Shown here: positions 37,250 to 49,503 of the stretch, piece by piece
Layout of the letters: each line of letters begins with the position of its first letter
How positions within the stretch are numbered: position 1 is the stretch's first letter
Assembly (NCBI GenBank): GCA_021234155.1
Contig: JAJEKV010000083.1
Span: forward strand, 3,002,241 to 3,066,240
DNA: 64,000 nucleotides
Direction of reading: 5' to 3'
Origin: Isoetes taiwanensis
Taxonomy: Eukaryota; Streptophyta; Lycopodiopsida; Isoetales; Isoetaceae
Notes under the pieces: model-generated
What the model was told of the DNA's origin: nothing
Seen by the model: the letters and a program-made list of their open reading frames with translations, nothing else
The model's database searches: none
Made by a program: the position numbers and the translations under genes

Positions 37250-40200
37250 CTGGTGCTATTGCATCTCCTAATTGTCGACATTACTCTCACCCTCAATCAC
37301 TGCATCACACTCTGGTGCATCAGACTCCTCACTATTTTCAAATGCCGAAAAGTACTTATATTCATATTCCCTCTGGGCAAGCACTGTTGCCTCCGCAACC
37401 GTCTCCCCACAACATGGTATAGGCTTCACTCGGGTTTCTTTTGGTCCCAACCATGTCCAGGAATTTCAGTCCTCATCATCTTTACAACCTCCTGCCAATG
37501 TATACAATATTGGTGATCTCAAATTGAACGAGGATGGGCCACAGTGTATATTGCCCAATGACGCCCAAATTTCTGGACCTCCCGGGTTCACTATTCCCAC
37601 GTAGATGCCTTCTTCACAGCCCTCTGTTGTGCCTCAAGGACCTGCCTATTCTTATGCATCACCTCTTTGCACCCAGATCTCTGTGTCTCTGACTCATTAT
37701 ATTTATGGCAACCCTGCCAACACTCAAGTGCTCACAACCTCAAACTTCCCTATCCTATTTTTGGGACAAAGCTCGCGTACTCCTTTTGATCCTTCGGAAA
37801 GTTCAATGTTATCACGCCGGGAATGGGGCCACACCACCATGACATGTCCACAACTCCACCAAGTTCAAGTACAAATCCTGGCACTAACCAAATTGCCCTC
37901 GGTGTGCCTCAATCCTATCAACTTTGGGTGGCAAATGGGTAACAAGGCCCACGCTCCACTCTAAGAAAACCTACTCGTGCTCCTCAATAGCAGTATAACC
38001 AACAAGCTCCTCTGCCTACTGTATTGCCAAGAAGCCCAAGAAGAGATCTATCAAGCTCTTAATCCTTCTGTGCAATAATCCAAATTTTGGTTGGTGCGGT
38101 ATCACACACCGAGAATTTGGCACTTCGACCACGGGACATGCGGCTGCTTTTGGTGTGGAAGTTGTCTCTCCTGAGCAACACAAGACGGTGCATTTTGCTC
38201 CAGATCTTGAAAAACTCACGCCTCATGTTATGCAAAACTCACGCCTCATGATATGCCCAAGGTCCGTCAAAGTATCCTCAAGCTCATGCAAGCAGCGGAA
38301 GGATGTACGCGTGCCAATGTTCACGCTATAACACACGCCCAACAATGTAAGGAGGCGCCCTCCATGTCCACGCCTACTTCACGTGTTCAACCACATTCAA
38401 ACATAGTCGTTGAATTAGAACTCCTCAATAAAGTTTCTGGCTCGATGCCCAAGCAACCGGTGCCATTGGATCCTGCATATCCTTTAGCCCATGTTCCATT
38501 GGATCTGCAAGAAGAGTTCGCTAAGATCAAAATCCCCCTCAGTCTCCCCACCATTCCGAAGCTATGTCCTACCCTACAGGAACATTTGCCCTTATCCACT
38601 ATTCTTGTTGGTGATGTCACCACTTCCACGCCCACGGTTCACGCAACTGTCAGGAATCAACAGCTTAATCGTGTATAGATTGATGGGGGCAGCACTATCA
38701 ATCTCATCATGGACAAACTCAAGAAACAACTCGGCATCATTCAACTGTATCGTGCCCCTTATGATATCAAGCTGGTAATGGTCACATCACACGCCCTTAA
38801 GGCGTCACCCCTATTCTCCAAATCAGCATTGATGATCTCGAATTTCCGTTGGAATGTGGTGTTTGGAAAACCGGGGAAGATCTTGGTGATTATGAAATGC
38901 TGGTTGGTCGACTTTCCTCCGCTAAGCTAAAAGCACCCATTATTGGGTCACTGATCAATTTGCCATTACTGATGGACAATTGAATGCCACCATGGATATT
39001 GAAACTGGGAAACTCATTTATGTTAGAAATGCGGAACCTTCACTCTCTGATAGCGACTCTAATGACCTCCAAAATACTTATCAAGTCCAAGCTCCGGAAG
39101 CTGGTTTGCCATTATTTGCCTATCCTGAATATGCCGATCCCTGGAGAGATATGAGTCTAGATAAAGACCATGCTGTTGCTGCCTTGCTTGATCATTATCT
39201 TGCGCCTTGCAATCGAATTCAGCATGTTGACATCTTCAGGATGTTATCCCTCACGACACTGTTGATGTTGCTGCTATCATGAAGCAACCCTTGCTTGAAA
39301 AACATCAACATCCCTTATTTTTTTTCCACTCAGAGTGCTGAACCACCGGTTCTGCTATAACCACCTGCTCATACTATCATATCTACGGATGTTATTCCGC
39401 ACATTCAAACTCTGAAAGTCGAAATCATTGATTAGAAGACAACCAACCTATTCTGTTGGCTGCCAATCTTCCTAAGCCATATAAAGCTCTCGCACTCAGT
39501 CTCTTTAAAAAATTCAAACCTATCTTTGCATGGAGCTATAAAGATTTACGAGGCATAAAAAAAGAGTTGGGAGAACTCACCATTCCCTCTGAAAACCCGA
39601 TGCAGCCCTATCTAGCAATGACAAAGATGTGCTCAACTCCAACTATCATGACCGCATCAAAGCAGAAATTGATAAATTCTTGGCTGCTGGACTTATTTAT
39701 GAGGTCAAACATTCTGAGTGGGTGAGCCCCATTGTTATTGCCCTTAAGCAAAATGGGAAAATTCATGTTCACGTGAATTATCGAAAACGCAATATGGCCA
39801 CGAAACATGATCATTTCCCACTACCCTTCATAGATCAAGTCCTTGAAGAAGTAGTAGGCCATGAAATGTACTCCTTCATGGATGGCTTTTCTGGCTACAA
39901 TCAAATTTCCTTTCGCTCTAAAGATCAGTTGAAAACAACTTTCACTACGTCGTGCGGTATTTTTGCCTACAAAGTGGTGCCCTTTGGTTTGTCAAACTCA
40001 TCTTCCACTTTTCATCGCATTATGCTTTCTGTTCTTCTGGATTACTTGAAAGATAATGCTTTTCTACAAGTCTTTCAAGATGACTTTTCCGCTTATAGCA
40101 CCATAGATGATCACCTCACCAAACTCGAACTCGTTTTTCAAAAATGTGATGATTGGACATCAGTTTGAATCCCAAGGAAGTGTACTTTCTGTGTCACTTC

Positions 40201-41022
40201 AGGTGTTCTTCTGGGCCACGTTTAACGAGGGCATTACCACGGATCCTGCCAAGATCAGTTGCGTTCTCAAGGCTCAGGTGCCTATCAACATTAAGGAGAC
40301 ACGCTCCTTTCTTGGGAAAGTCAATTATTATGCTACTTTCATTCTTGAACTAGCTTCCATTGCTGATCCCATCTATAAACTCAGGGATAATGAATCCACT
40401 TGAGCTTAGAATCCCCAAGCAAATGCGGCCTTTCAATACACAGGCCACTGTTCTTGTTCCACCTCAATGGGACAACTATTTCACGTCCATGTAGATGTTT
40501 CAGCTTTTGCTATTGATGTTGTTCTCTCCCAAGAATACGACTCTCAACTCGACAAACCAATTCGATATGCGAGCCGGAAACTCAACCCTGCATAGAAGAA
40601 TTATTCTGCCACAGAATGGGAAGTGCTCGGCCTCATTTTTTGTCTGCAACGGTTTTGCCACTATCTACTGAGTAGCAAAATCAAGTTCTTTGTAGATCAT
40701 CAAGCTCTTCTTTATTCATTCATAAGACAGGAAAGTCTCATGTGGTGCCTGATTATCTTTCGTGCATCCATACTGATGATTCGTCCTCAGGAGTCTCAGA
40801 CACTTTTCCAGATGCTCAAGTCTTTTTGCTCACGGCCATGCCTCACTAGTTCCATGACTACCATCAATATCTTCTCTCGGGTGCCTGACCCTCAGAGGAT
40901 CCCACGCTTTCTCCCCACAAGTTATGCTCCTGCCATCAAGAATTCCTTCAATAAGTCCGTGACTATATTATGGTTGCAGGACATCTCTACAAACGTGGCA
41001 AGGATATTGCGCAGATGTGTAC
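37250..41022 (+). mobile_element. older Ty3/gypsy retrotransposon, left part (gag region, protease, RT, RNase H)
   Basis: Decayed pol reads left to right with stops and shifts. A Pro-rich gag-like region spans 37600-38640, protease carries IDGGSTINLI at about 38680, reverse transcriptase lies at 39629-40168, and RNase H follows with HVHVDVSAFAID and RYASRKLNP at 40470-40720. A spacer leads to HLYKRGKDIAQMC, just before integrase. At 41028 the younger array interrupts it, and the integrase resumes at 60525. Confidence 0.8.
39629..40168 (+). pseudogene. reverse transcriptase domain of the older gypsy element
   Basis: Clear RT motifs in order: IDKFLAAGLIYEVKHSEWVS, VHVNYRKRNMATKHDHFPLP, FMDGFSGYNQI (first catalytic Asp), VVPFGLSNSSSTFHRIM and VFQDDFSAYS (the Asp-Asp pair, normally YxDD). 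The frame is open for 179 codons, then stops and resumes in another frame at FLGKVNYYATFI. It copies element RNA into cDNA in the family. Confidence 0.8.
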
Positions 41023-41027
41023 ATTCT

Positions 41028-43512
41028 TGCTGCCATGCTATGGCAGCATGTAAGAGCCAAGCATATATTAGCACTAATCCTATCAGGTTGGTTCAATTTG
41101 CAAGATATTAGGAGAATGCTTCACTAGCATACACTCAAGTTTGAAGAGCAAAGGAAGGACAATTGACTCAAGTCACTCAAGAGATGCAAAAGGTCAAACA
41201 AGCATAGGAAGTGTAGAGAAGAAGAGAAAGAAGAGCCCTTGAAGAGCATTCCATGGTATGTGATCATTTATGAGCTTGGCATCTTTGGCATTTTTTTTTA
41301 TTTCCATCCTCATCCACTCCACCATCCCAAATAGCATTGAACCTTGACTCCTTCCTCATACACCTCCCAAAGTCAAACTTGACCTTGAAAGTTCTTTCTA
41401 GTCAAAATACACCTTCATAAAACACCCACTTGCTTCATCATCCACTAGTTCAAGAGAGACTTGACTTAGTCATAACTTTGCTTATGAAGTCAACATTCCA
41501 TGCAACTTGAGCAAAATGTAGAGAGGCTTGCAAAATCCCTAAGGAAATGCTAAAAATTCAAATATGCCTCAAAGATGCCTCAAAGATGCTCCACAAAATT
41601 TTTGGCTTCCTAATGAGCACTAGATGTGCCAAGTCCCCCTACACCTTACTACACACATCACACCCATCACCATTTCATCCTTTTCATCTCAAACTCTCAT
41701 TCAAATCAAAATTCATTTCAAAATATCATTGTTGCCACATCACTTTTGACACCTCATCATTCACACACATCATCTCCACATCATTCTAAAAATTTTGACT
41801 AGAGAGAATTTTCAAATTCAAGTGGGGTGACACGTCATCATTCCCATTGGCCATGTCATACTACCTAGCCATGCCATGTTTTTCAAATGCCACTTCATCC
41901 ACTCCCCAAATTTTTCCAAACTCCAAAGAGCTCTATGGTGAAAAAGACCCCGAGAATATTATAGGGCACAAAAAAAGGTTCCCCTAGAAAAAAAAAGAAT
42001 TTTGAGAAAAGGCCTTATTTTAGGCATGGTATATGTGTTCTAGGGAATCGTGCCATAGGGTGTAAGGGGTGCAAAAATTTTCCTATCTACCCCCTTAGCC
42101 TAATTTCTCTTCCAAGCCAATCCCCTGCCAAGGAGCATCCCGTGTGGGGCGGTGGAGGTATCGAATCCCACGTGGACACTGCACGCAATAATCAGAAGAA
42201 ATCAATTTTTTGAGCCTTATATACTTTGTCTGCTAAATTGAATTGGGCCTGTGGAATATTTCTCTTCGAACTGCCAGAAACCTAAACCTGAAAAATGCCA
42301 AGATCCGTTCAAAGCGACCTAACAAACCATTAATTCAGCACCTAAACCGGCCGAATCATTATGTTTAATGCCATGAATGCTTAGTGCGGGCTAAAAGACA
42401 GAAGATTTGAAGGAAATGATGAAGATTTCAACGGAACAGTACATTCTACAAAAGGGGATTTTTCGCACAGAGGATTTTGGAGGGCTTGAAGGCAAAGAAG
42501 ATTTTTTGGCTTTGAAGAAGGACCGGCTTGACAACCTTGAGCTTGATCCTGACCTCCTATGTTTACCTTTGATCCGGATTATTGACTTAATTCTCCGGAT
42601 TTTTTATGTGCACCTATTTGATCCTGTGCCCAAGACCCCGAGCTTGGGATGTTATATTGTATCTTCTGAGTGACTGATTCAATTGAAAATCCGACCTTTG
42701 CAGCAGTTTGTTTGAGTTGCTTTGTGATCTTTTCAAAAAAGCAAAAATTATCATAGCTTTATTGTCATAGCGTGAGTATCTAGTGCCCGTGCACATTGTT
42801 AGTGTGTTTTGTCTACGTATCACAAACCCTTAGAAAGTGCAAAAGCCAAATCCATTGCATTGCAATGGAAAGTTGGCATTGTTAGAACATGAGGTATTGC
42901 ACAACAAGTGTGGAGCATGGGAGAGCCACTTTGTTTGAACTTCAAATCTGTCAAACAAAGTATGTGGAAGTAGACAGCATTAGATACACGTGCAGTTGAC
43001 CCTTACAAAACATTATCTTTCAAGAACATTTTCTTCTTACAGTCTTAGGCTAAGAATTATCAAAAGAAAAAATTGGATCCTTTCTGGTCAAAAAGAATAG
43101 TTGGCCCTTGGTGTGCAGACAAATCTGAGAGAGATAGAGTTGATAGTCCCAAAAAATTCATCACCAATATCGAGTTCCAAATATCAGCTCTCTGTCAGGG
43201 ATATTGACCAAAAATTGACTGGGTCAGTGATTTGAATCTCGCCCATCTAGCCTACTCTGACCTTGCTGAGCTTTTGCAGTCTGTTAGTGACAAGTGTTGA
43301 GAACATCAAGGAGTGATATCCACACCCATAGCCCCATAGATCACATTCTGCAAGAGATTTTGTGAGGCAGACTTTTTTCTCTTCAGGGAAACACAATCCT
43401 AGTAATCTTTTGTGATTCTTTCTGGAATTTTTGCACTCAGAGTGGTTGCCTTAAGCAACCTGGAGGTTCTAAACCACTGAGGTTGAAGGTTTTGCCAGGA
43501 ATACCTTCAACA
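41028..43512 (+). repeat. LTR 1 of the younger gypsy family (2,485 bp)
   Basis: Starts TGCTGCCATG and ends CCTTCAACA (TG...CA). The first 21 bases form a hairpin with arms TGCTGCCAT and ATGGCAGCA. A TATA-type box (cttatatac) near 42218 probably marks the promoter. An 88-codon open frame (42407-42673) starting MKEMMKIS follows it. Left flank is ATTCT. Confidence 0.9.
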
Positions 43513-43515
43513 TTT

Positions 43516-43533
43516 TGGAGGTTCTACCGAGAT
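43516..43533 (+). promoter_or_regulatory. primer-binding site, tRNA-Gln-like
   Basis: TGGAGGTTCTACCGAGAT, three bases after the LTR. Its complement matches the 3' end of plant tRNA-Gln (…TCGGTGGAACCTCCA) with one mismatch. In copy 2 (about 52006) the same site carries a small insertion. Confidence 0.6.
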
Positions 43534-43555
43534 CATCTTCCTGGAATCTGGACTC

Positions 43556-44760
43556 ATGGCACCAAGAAGAGTTAATGAGACATCTGAGCCTACTGAGACA
43601 CAGGATAATCAGGAAGCTACTGCTACACCTACTGTCACCATACAAGCAACTGCAGGCATGCCTTATCAATACTTCGAGTTAAATGTGCCTACTCCAGTCC
43701 CTGTTTTTGATCCGAGCATGAATGCCAACAATTTCCTCAAGACCTTTGAAGAATACTATCAAGAATATGGTCACAAAAAAGGCTGTAAGTTTTCTGAGTT
43801 TAAGAAATGTTTCAAGAATGATGAGGTAAGGGCTTGGTTAGAATATGTTATAGGTTTAGGCACCAATTCTTGGGAAGAACTGGTAAAAAAGTTTCTAGCA
43901 AGGTTTGGAAGAGTCTTGGACCCTCAAGATTTAATATTTGAGTTGCAAACTTTTCGCATCAAACATGGTGAAAGTGTGCAGCAGTATGTCGAAAGATTCA
44001 ATCACTATCTTGTCAAATGCCAAATCAATCATGTTCCTAACCATACATTGCATTTAGTGGCTTTTTTATCGTGGGATTGAGCAGCAGACCAAGAATACGT
44101 AGAAAGCTTTTGAAGATCCAAAAACAGGAGGGATTTGATACAATACACAAGGCTTTCACCAAAGCTACTGAAATTGCTGATATGATATCATACTTACCAG
44201 ATGAAATGCACTCACCAAGTGATCCTTTTTTTCCAGATTATGAGCAGGAGTGTATGGGATCAAAGACTGCACTGCCTATGCTATCCAAAAGGAAAAGAAA
44301 AAGGGTTAAGGTGGAAGAGGATGAGGCTCCTGCAGTAGATGTAAGAGCAGAGATCACCAAGGTATCTGAGGCATTGGTTGAGGTAACTAAACAACTGCAA
44401 GAGTTGAAGAACTCAAAATTTGAAAAGAAAACTTACCCCCCATGTGTGCATTGCTTTAGAGATACTCATTCTTCTGATTATTGCTGGTATAGGCCATGCA
44501 CTAAGTGTGGAAAAAAGAGGTCATTTTGGTAAAGAATGCCCTTTGTGTGAATTTTGTAAGGTCAGGACATTACGAGGATAGATGCGTGTCAAAAGAATAT
44601 TTTGCCGCATAAGAAAAAATCTAAAATTGGTGAACCAAGTGCATCTATAAGGTTTGTGCGTGAAGTTGAAGAGCAAGAGGAGATTATGGTCGCCCACACC
44701 GTAAGGATGAATAATGCCAAAGAGAAAGAACCAAAGAATCAAGAAGTTGAGATTTTGAAA
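43556..44760 (+). pseudogene. gag, copy 1: capsid region and zinc knuckles
   Basis: Starts at ATG 43556 (MAPRRVNETSEP). The capsid part includes NNFLKTFEEYYQEYG, WLEYVIGLGTNSWEELVKKF and FELQTFRIKHGESVQQYV, the usual retrotransposon gag helices. Downstream are CX2CX4HX4C knuckles: CVHCFRDTHSSDYC, then CTKCGK…HFGKEC with a frame slip, and a third, CEFCKVMGHYEDR, clearer in copy 2. Gag packages element RNA into virus-like particles in the cytoplasm. A frame break at about 44075 separates capsid from nucleocapsid. Confidence 0.75.
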
Positions 44761-44946
44761 CATAAAGATGTTTGAAAAAGCAAGCGTTATCGTGGGCTCT
44801 TCCTCCCGCTCAAAAATTTGTCAAGAAGGAAAAAACCGTGAGGATTTTGAATATTTATTGAAGAATTCTAAAATCTGTAGATTTGTCGACCCCGCCAAGA
44901 TAGCCCCTCTTCTACGTAAGAAAGGTGCTCAATCTTACTAAGGAAG

Positions 44947-45910
44947 ATGAGTTTGCCCCCGACAAATCACATTGATGAGCACATGCTCACCCAGGAAGAT
45001 AATGATCCTGGAGCTTTCACCTGTGTTGCTAAAATGGAAGGGAAAATATTAACCAAAGTTCTGCTAGATGGAGGATCACCCTTGAACGTGATGCCACACC
45101 ATGTCATGAGACTGTGTGGTCTAGAAATAGACAAGAAGGCTCCAATGATCTTGAAATCTTTCTCTAATTCTAAAATCAATCCAGTGGGAATAGTTAGCAA
45201 TGTGCCTATTGATGTTGAAGGAATAATGGTTGCAAACTAACTTTGTGGTGGTTGCTTTTGAAGGAATAGGGGACAAATCAGATATTTATGACTTACTTTT
45301 GGGCAGAAGGTGGCTTTCTACAGTAGATGCTAGGCCTGTGTGGTCAAAAGGAGAATGTACCATCTCAAATGGCAAGAAAAAGGTAACATTGTATAATAAG
45401 TTAGGAGAGTTTGAAAGCATGAATTTCATTGAAGAAGAAATGTTGATATCACATCCATGTGGAGAATTTGAACTGGATACAGTAGAGTTGGAGTCTAGCA
45501 TAAAAATCTCAAAGGAGTTGGCTTCAACCAGGTTGAGCAATTTTGCTTATTTATGGTTTGATGGTGGTGTTTCCAAAAGGCTTAATGTGGCATCTTCTCG
45601 CCGCTATTCTCAAGGATGCCTCAAACAAAGTTCTTCAAGCAAAGTAGGAAGAATTTATCCTAATGTCACTTCTAATATGGCGTAATATAAGGCATTGATT
45701 GCAGGGTCTTCAAGAGGCAAAAAAATCTAAACATCGGAATGTGATCATCTTTGGAGACTCTCACTTCGTCTCTGGGGCAAATATCGTGGAGAATATCGTG
45801 CCAAGAATGAGGACATGTTGCAGCTCAAAAGTCAAGCCATCTTTGAACTGAAGGATTTTGATACACGAACTCGCCATGTTCCAAGGGAGCGAAATGATGA
45901 AGCGCACTCG
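44947..45910 (+). pseudogene. protease plus second RNase H domain, copy 1
   Basis: Protease signature VLLDGGSPLNVMPHHV (catalytic Asp) and DLLLGRRWL, followed directly by an RNase H fold: AYLWFDGGVSKRLNVA (first Asp), FGDSHFV (Asp) and RHVPRERNDEAHSL (terminal motif). One base after the VAN at 45238 and several later bases break the frame. The same segment is intact in copy 2. Confidence 0.75.
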
Positions 45911-46007
45911 TTGTGTATGTGCTACCGGAACATTTGGTGAGGGAGCAATTCAAGAGGAGGAACTTGAGAGAAGAGATCTCAATAGCTATACCCCATCCCG
46001 GTAATCA

Positions 46008-47410
46008 ATGCAAGTGAAGACAAGGGTAAGGGAAGTCAAGGTCAATAAGAAGGGTCTAGATAGGGTGTTATATGTTGGAGATTTGTTCGAGAAGAGGATA
46101 ATGCTTTGGTTACCAAATTGTTTGATGATTGGAAGGATGTCTTTGCTTGGGATTATGATGAGCTGGTGGGAATTGACAAAAAGCATTTGTGAATTTGAAA
46201 TTAAAATAAAGGGAGGTATGAAACCCGTCATACAAAAGCTAAGAAGAATCAATGCTTCTCTATTAGGTCTAATCAAGGAAGAATTATACAAAATGAAAGA
46301 TGCAGTGTGTGATTACTCAAAATTGTGAACCCCCGAAAGTGGCTATCTTGCATTGTTCCCGTTGAAAAGAAAAACAAGGCCATTAGGATCTGCATAGACT
46401 ATAGAGATTTAAACAAAGCTACCACCAAAGATTGTTACCCTTTGCCATTTCGAAGAGGTGTTGCATGCTGAAAGGTGCAAAGAAATTTACTCATTCTTAT
46501 ATGGCTTTTTCGTGTTTTAATCGGATAAGCATCAAGGAAGGTGATCAGCCAAAAACTTCATTTATCACACCTTGGGGAACATTTGCCATGAAAAGAATGC
46601 CATTTGGATTGATGAATGCTTCGCAACATTCCAAAGAGCCATGGATGCAATTTTTAAAGAAATGCCATTAACATTTTTCGTGTATTTTTGGATGATCTTT
46701 GTTTGGGAACTTCTCCGAAAGACATTTTGATATGCTAACCATGTTGTTTGACTTGTGTAGAAAGGGGGGAGTGAGTTTGAACCCCAAAAAGTGTGTTTTT
46801 TTATCATCAAAAGGGGAATTGCTTGGGCATGTAGTATCTACAGCAGGAATTCAAATATCTGACAGTAAGATTGAAGCCCTAAGAAAATTGACACCTCCAA
46901 AAACCCTCAAACAGGTTAAGAGCTTCATAGGGATGACCAGCTTCTTGAGAATGTATGTCCCTCATTTTTCCCACACCATAAGCCCAATCTCCAGCCTCAC
47001 AAAGGTTGGGAAGTTCTCCAAAAGTGAAAGCAAACACATCCTAGTAGATTGGGATGAGCAATGCCAAAATTCTTTTGACAAAATCATTGATGCCATTTGC
47101 AAATCTATCCTGCTAAAGCCTCCTGATCTAGAGAAGCCCTTCAAAGCTTACATCAGTGTGACAAAGAAAGCAATTGGTGTGGCACTGTTACAAGGGGATC
47201 ATGTGATTACTTTTGCAAGCAAGATGTGGTCCGATCTCGAGATTAGATATCCCAGGTTGGAGAAGAGTGCAGGCAGCCCCGATGTTTTTGATAGAAAGGC
47301 AAGGACATCTTCTCGCAAACAATCAGGTGCAAGTGCTCATGAGGCAAAATCCTTTTCACCCTATTTGCAAAAAGCGCGCCAAAGGCCAAATTGTGCGGTG
47401 GTGGGCTTGT
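46008..47410 (+). pseudogene. reverse transcriptase and degenerate RNase H, copy 1
   Basis: RT motifs: KPVIQKLRRINASLLGLIKE, IRICIDYRDLNKAT, KTSFITPWGTFAMKRMPFGL and the catalytic VFLDDLCLG at about 46690, followed by the connection LLGHVVSTAGIQIS and FIGMTSFLRMYVPHF. The RNase H that follows (YISVTKKAIGVALLQ, FASKMW, EIRYPRLEKS) lacks the usual catalytic Asp in its first strand, as in plant Tat/Athila-type elements. Frames are broken. Confidence 0.75.
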
Positions 47411-47589
47411 AAGATCCAAGCTTATGATATTACTCAGAAGGTGGTAAAGTTGATCGAGAATCCCAGCTCCTACCTTCCACTTGTGTTGTTTGAGCATGAA
47501 GATCAAGATGGTTTGTGTGTTGATGACAATCTAACAAACTTGATCTCCGTTGATGCGAGAAAACATTGATTGGCAATTTGACATCAAAC

Positions 47590-48840
47590 TATTTGGAAAG
47601 CAATGAGTTACCTAAGAACTTGAGTGGCAAATAAGAAAGGAGATTTAGGGACAAATGCAAGAAGTTCAGTCTAATTGAAGGGATCCTATGCAAAGTTGAC
47701 AAGGAAGGAGTCTTATTGAGATGTGTGGATAAGGAAGAGGCTAGAATGATAATTGAGGCGTGTCATGAGGGAGTTTGTGGAGGACACTTTGCGGCGTAAC
47801 AACAAAGAAAAAAAGATTTTAAGGTCGAGGATACTTTTGGCCTACTCTCTTTAAGGATTGTTATGAAGCTATAAAATGCTGCCACAAATGCCGATTTTTG
47901 GCAAAAGAACCTTGCAACCAAATATACCTGACCGCCATAATTTCCCTGGACCTTTTCAAATGTGGGACTGGATTTTATAGGCCCCATAGACCCACCTTCC
48001 TCAGCAAAGACCCGCTTTATATTAGTTGCCACTGATTACTTTTACCAAATGGGCAGAGGCAATTCCTTTGAGAGAAGCCAATGCCCAAGCTACTTCGCAA
48101 GTTTCTACATGAAAATATCTCGTGCGGTTTTGTATCCCTTTCAAAATTGTTTTACGATAGAGGCAGCCAATTCATCAACCATACAATTGCATTACTTCTA
48201 GCCACCTTGAAAGTCAAACACACCAAGAGTTCATCCTATTACCCTCGGAAATGGCCAGCAGAGTCAACCAATAAGACTCTCAAGTCAATCTGAAGAAGAC
48301 CATCGGTGTTTCAAGAAAGGATTGGCATTTGAAACTTCATGATGCACTTTGGGCATACGGAACTACCATCAAAGTGGCTACAAAGCACACCCCTTTCAGT
48401 TTGGTGTATGGGATAGAATCAAGATTGCCTATAGAATTAGAGCTTCCATCACTCGACCGCCTATCGATAAATTTGGAAATGGATAATGCTCTAAAAGATG
48501 ATTTGTGAGATTGATGCGGCTTGAGGAGCATAGATATGAGGCTGAGAATGCAATAATAAGGAAAAAGGCCAAGGATATTGCAGCCTTCAAAGCAGCACAT
48601 AAATTACAGGGAGTCTTGAAAGAAGGAGAGTTAGTGTTAAAATGGAACAAAGCAAGGGAAGATATGGCAACAAAATTCGAAAATCTTTGGGAGGGACCAT
48701 TTGAAGTAATAGGGACAGCTGGCAAGGATTCATATTGGCTGAAGGATATTGCTGATGGCAGAGAATTGATGAACCCTATCAACATTGTGCACCTAAAAAG
48801 GTATTGGCAACAACATGTTGCCCTTGCTCTGTTCAACTGA
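47590..48840 (+). pseudogene. integrase, copy 1
   Basis: Zinc-binding HHCC part: IIEACHEGVCGGHF and CCHKCRF. Core: GLDFIGPIDPPSSAK (first Asp), FYDRGSQFINHT (second Asp area, reading DRGSQF) and ESTNKTLKSI (Glu). The C-terminal GPY/F box WEGPFEVIG and KRYWQQHVALALFN precede the TGA at 48838. It would insert the cDNA into the genome. Confidence 0.75.
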
Positions 48841-49503
48841 AATCTCTGTTGTAAGATGTAGCTAGGTATAGTTAATACATATGGTTAAAACTAGATCAGT
48901 TAGGCCTGTCTTAGTAAATGTAGTTCTGCTTTAGGGTTATTATTTGTGTGTTAATGAATTTATAAGTGTTGCTATGCAGATTGTGATCAACTGAAGGAGT
49001 GAATTGATACTAATGATCATAGTTCCATGCAGGTGCATCTGAGCATGTCTGTCACACATCTCTTCCATTGCAGTACATTGATCTCCATCATCCGGAGTTG
49101 TCGACATTGCCTCCACACCAAAGAACTCACTCATACTAACAAGCTTTATCTTCACATGCAGGTGCATTCCTATGTCTATCTCCATCTGTCATCTGATCAA
49201 GAGTTGACCTCATTGCATCAGAAAGTCCTCCTGCATTGCCAATAAATTTCCCAAGCTGCAGTCACACCACCATCCTGCAGCTTCTCATAACTAAAGAGAT
49301 TTATTTTCCATGCAGGTTCATCTGAAAGTAGCATCATATGCACGTTCATAATATCAAATCTATCACCTTCCAATCCATATGCAGGTCATTGAGTTGCCAA
49401 CCATATTCTCATATTGGCAACTGGCTGGAGAACATGTCAAGAGTCATCAAGCAGCTAGTCAAAAGGGGCTGGAAGATCAGCCTTCTCTTTTTGTTTGGCA
49501 TAA
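48841..49503 (+). other. 3' non-coding tail of internal region, copy 1
   Basis: Lies between the integrase stop and LTR 2. Four atgcaggt-containing strings recur at about 49026, 49154, 49312 and 49378, each followed by cat- or tcatc-like text. No open frame of note. Confidence 0.6.

Larger units (their letters stand above)
43513..49503 (+). mobile_element. internal region, copy 1
   Basis: Begins with a primer-binding site, then gag, protease, extra RNase H, RT, degenerate RNase H and integrase, and a 660-bp non-coding tail with several atgcaggtgcat-like strings (49026, 49154, 49312, 49378). Frames are broken many times, mostly next to CAG or CTG. A purine run (aaaagggg) lies 44 bp before LTR 2 rather than directly against it. 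Confidence 0.85.

Noticed and set aside
43513-43540. tRNA gene
   Set aside because: Only the 3' tRNA complement is present, positioned as a retrotransposon primer site; there is no cloverleaf.
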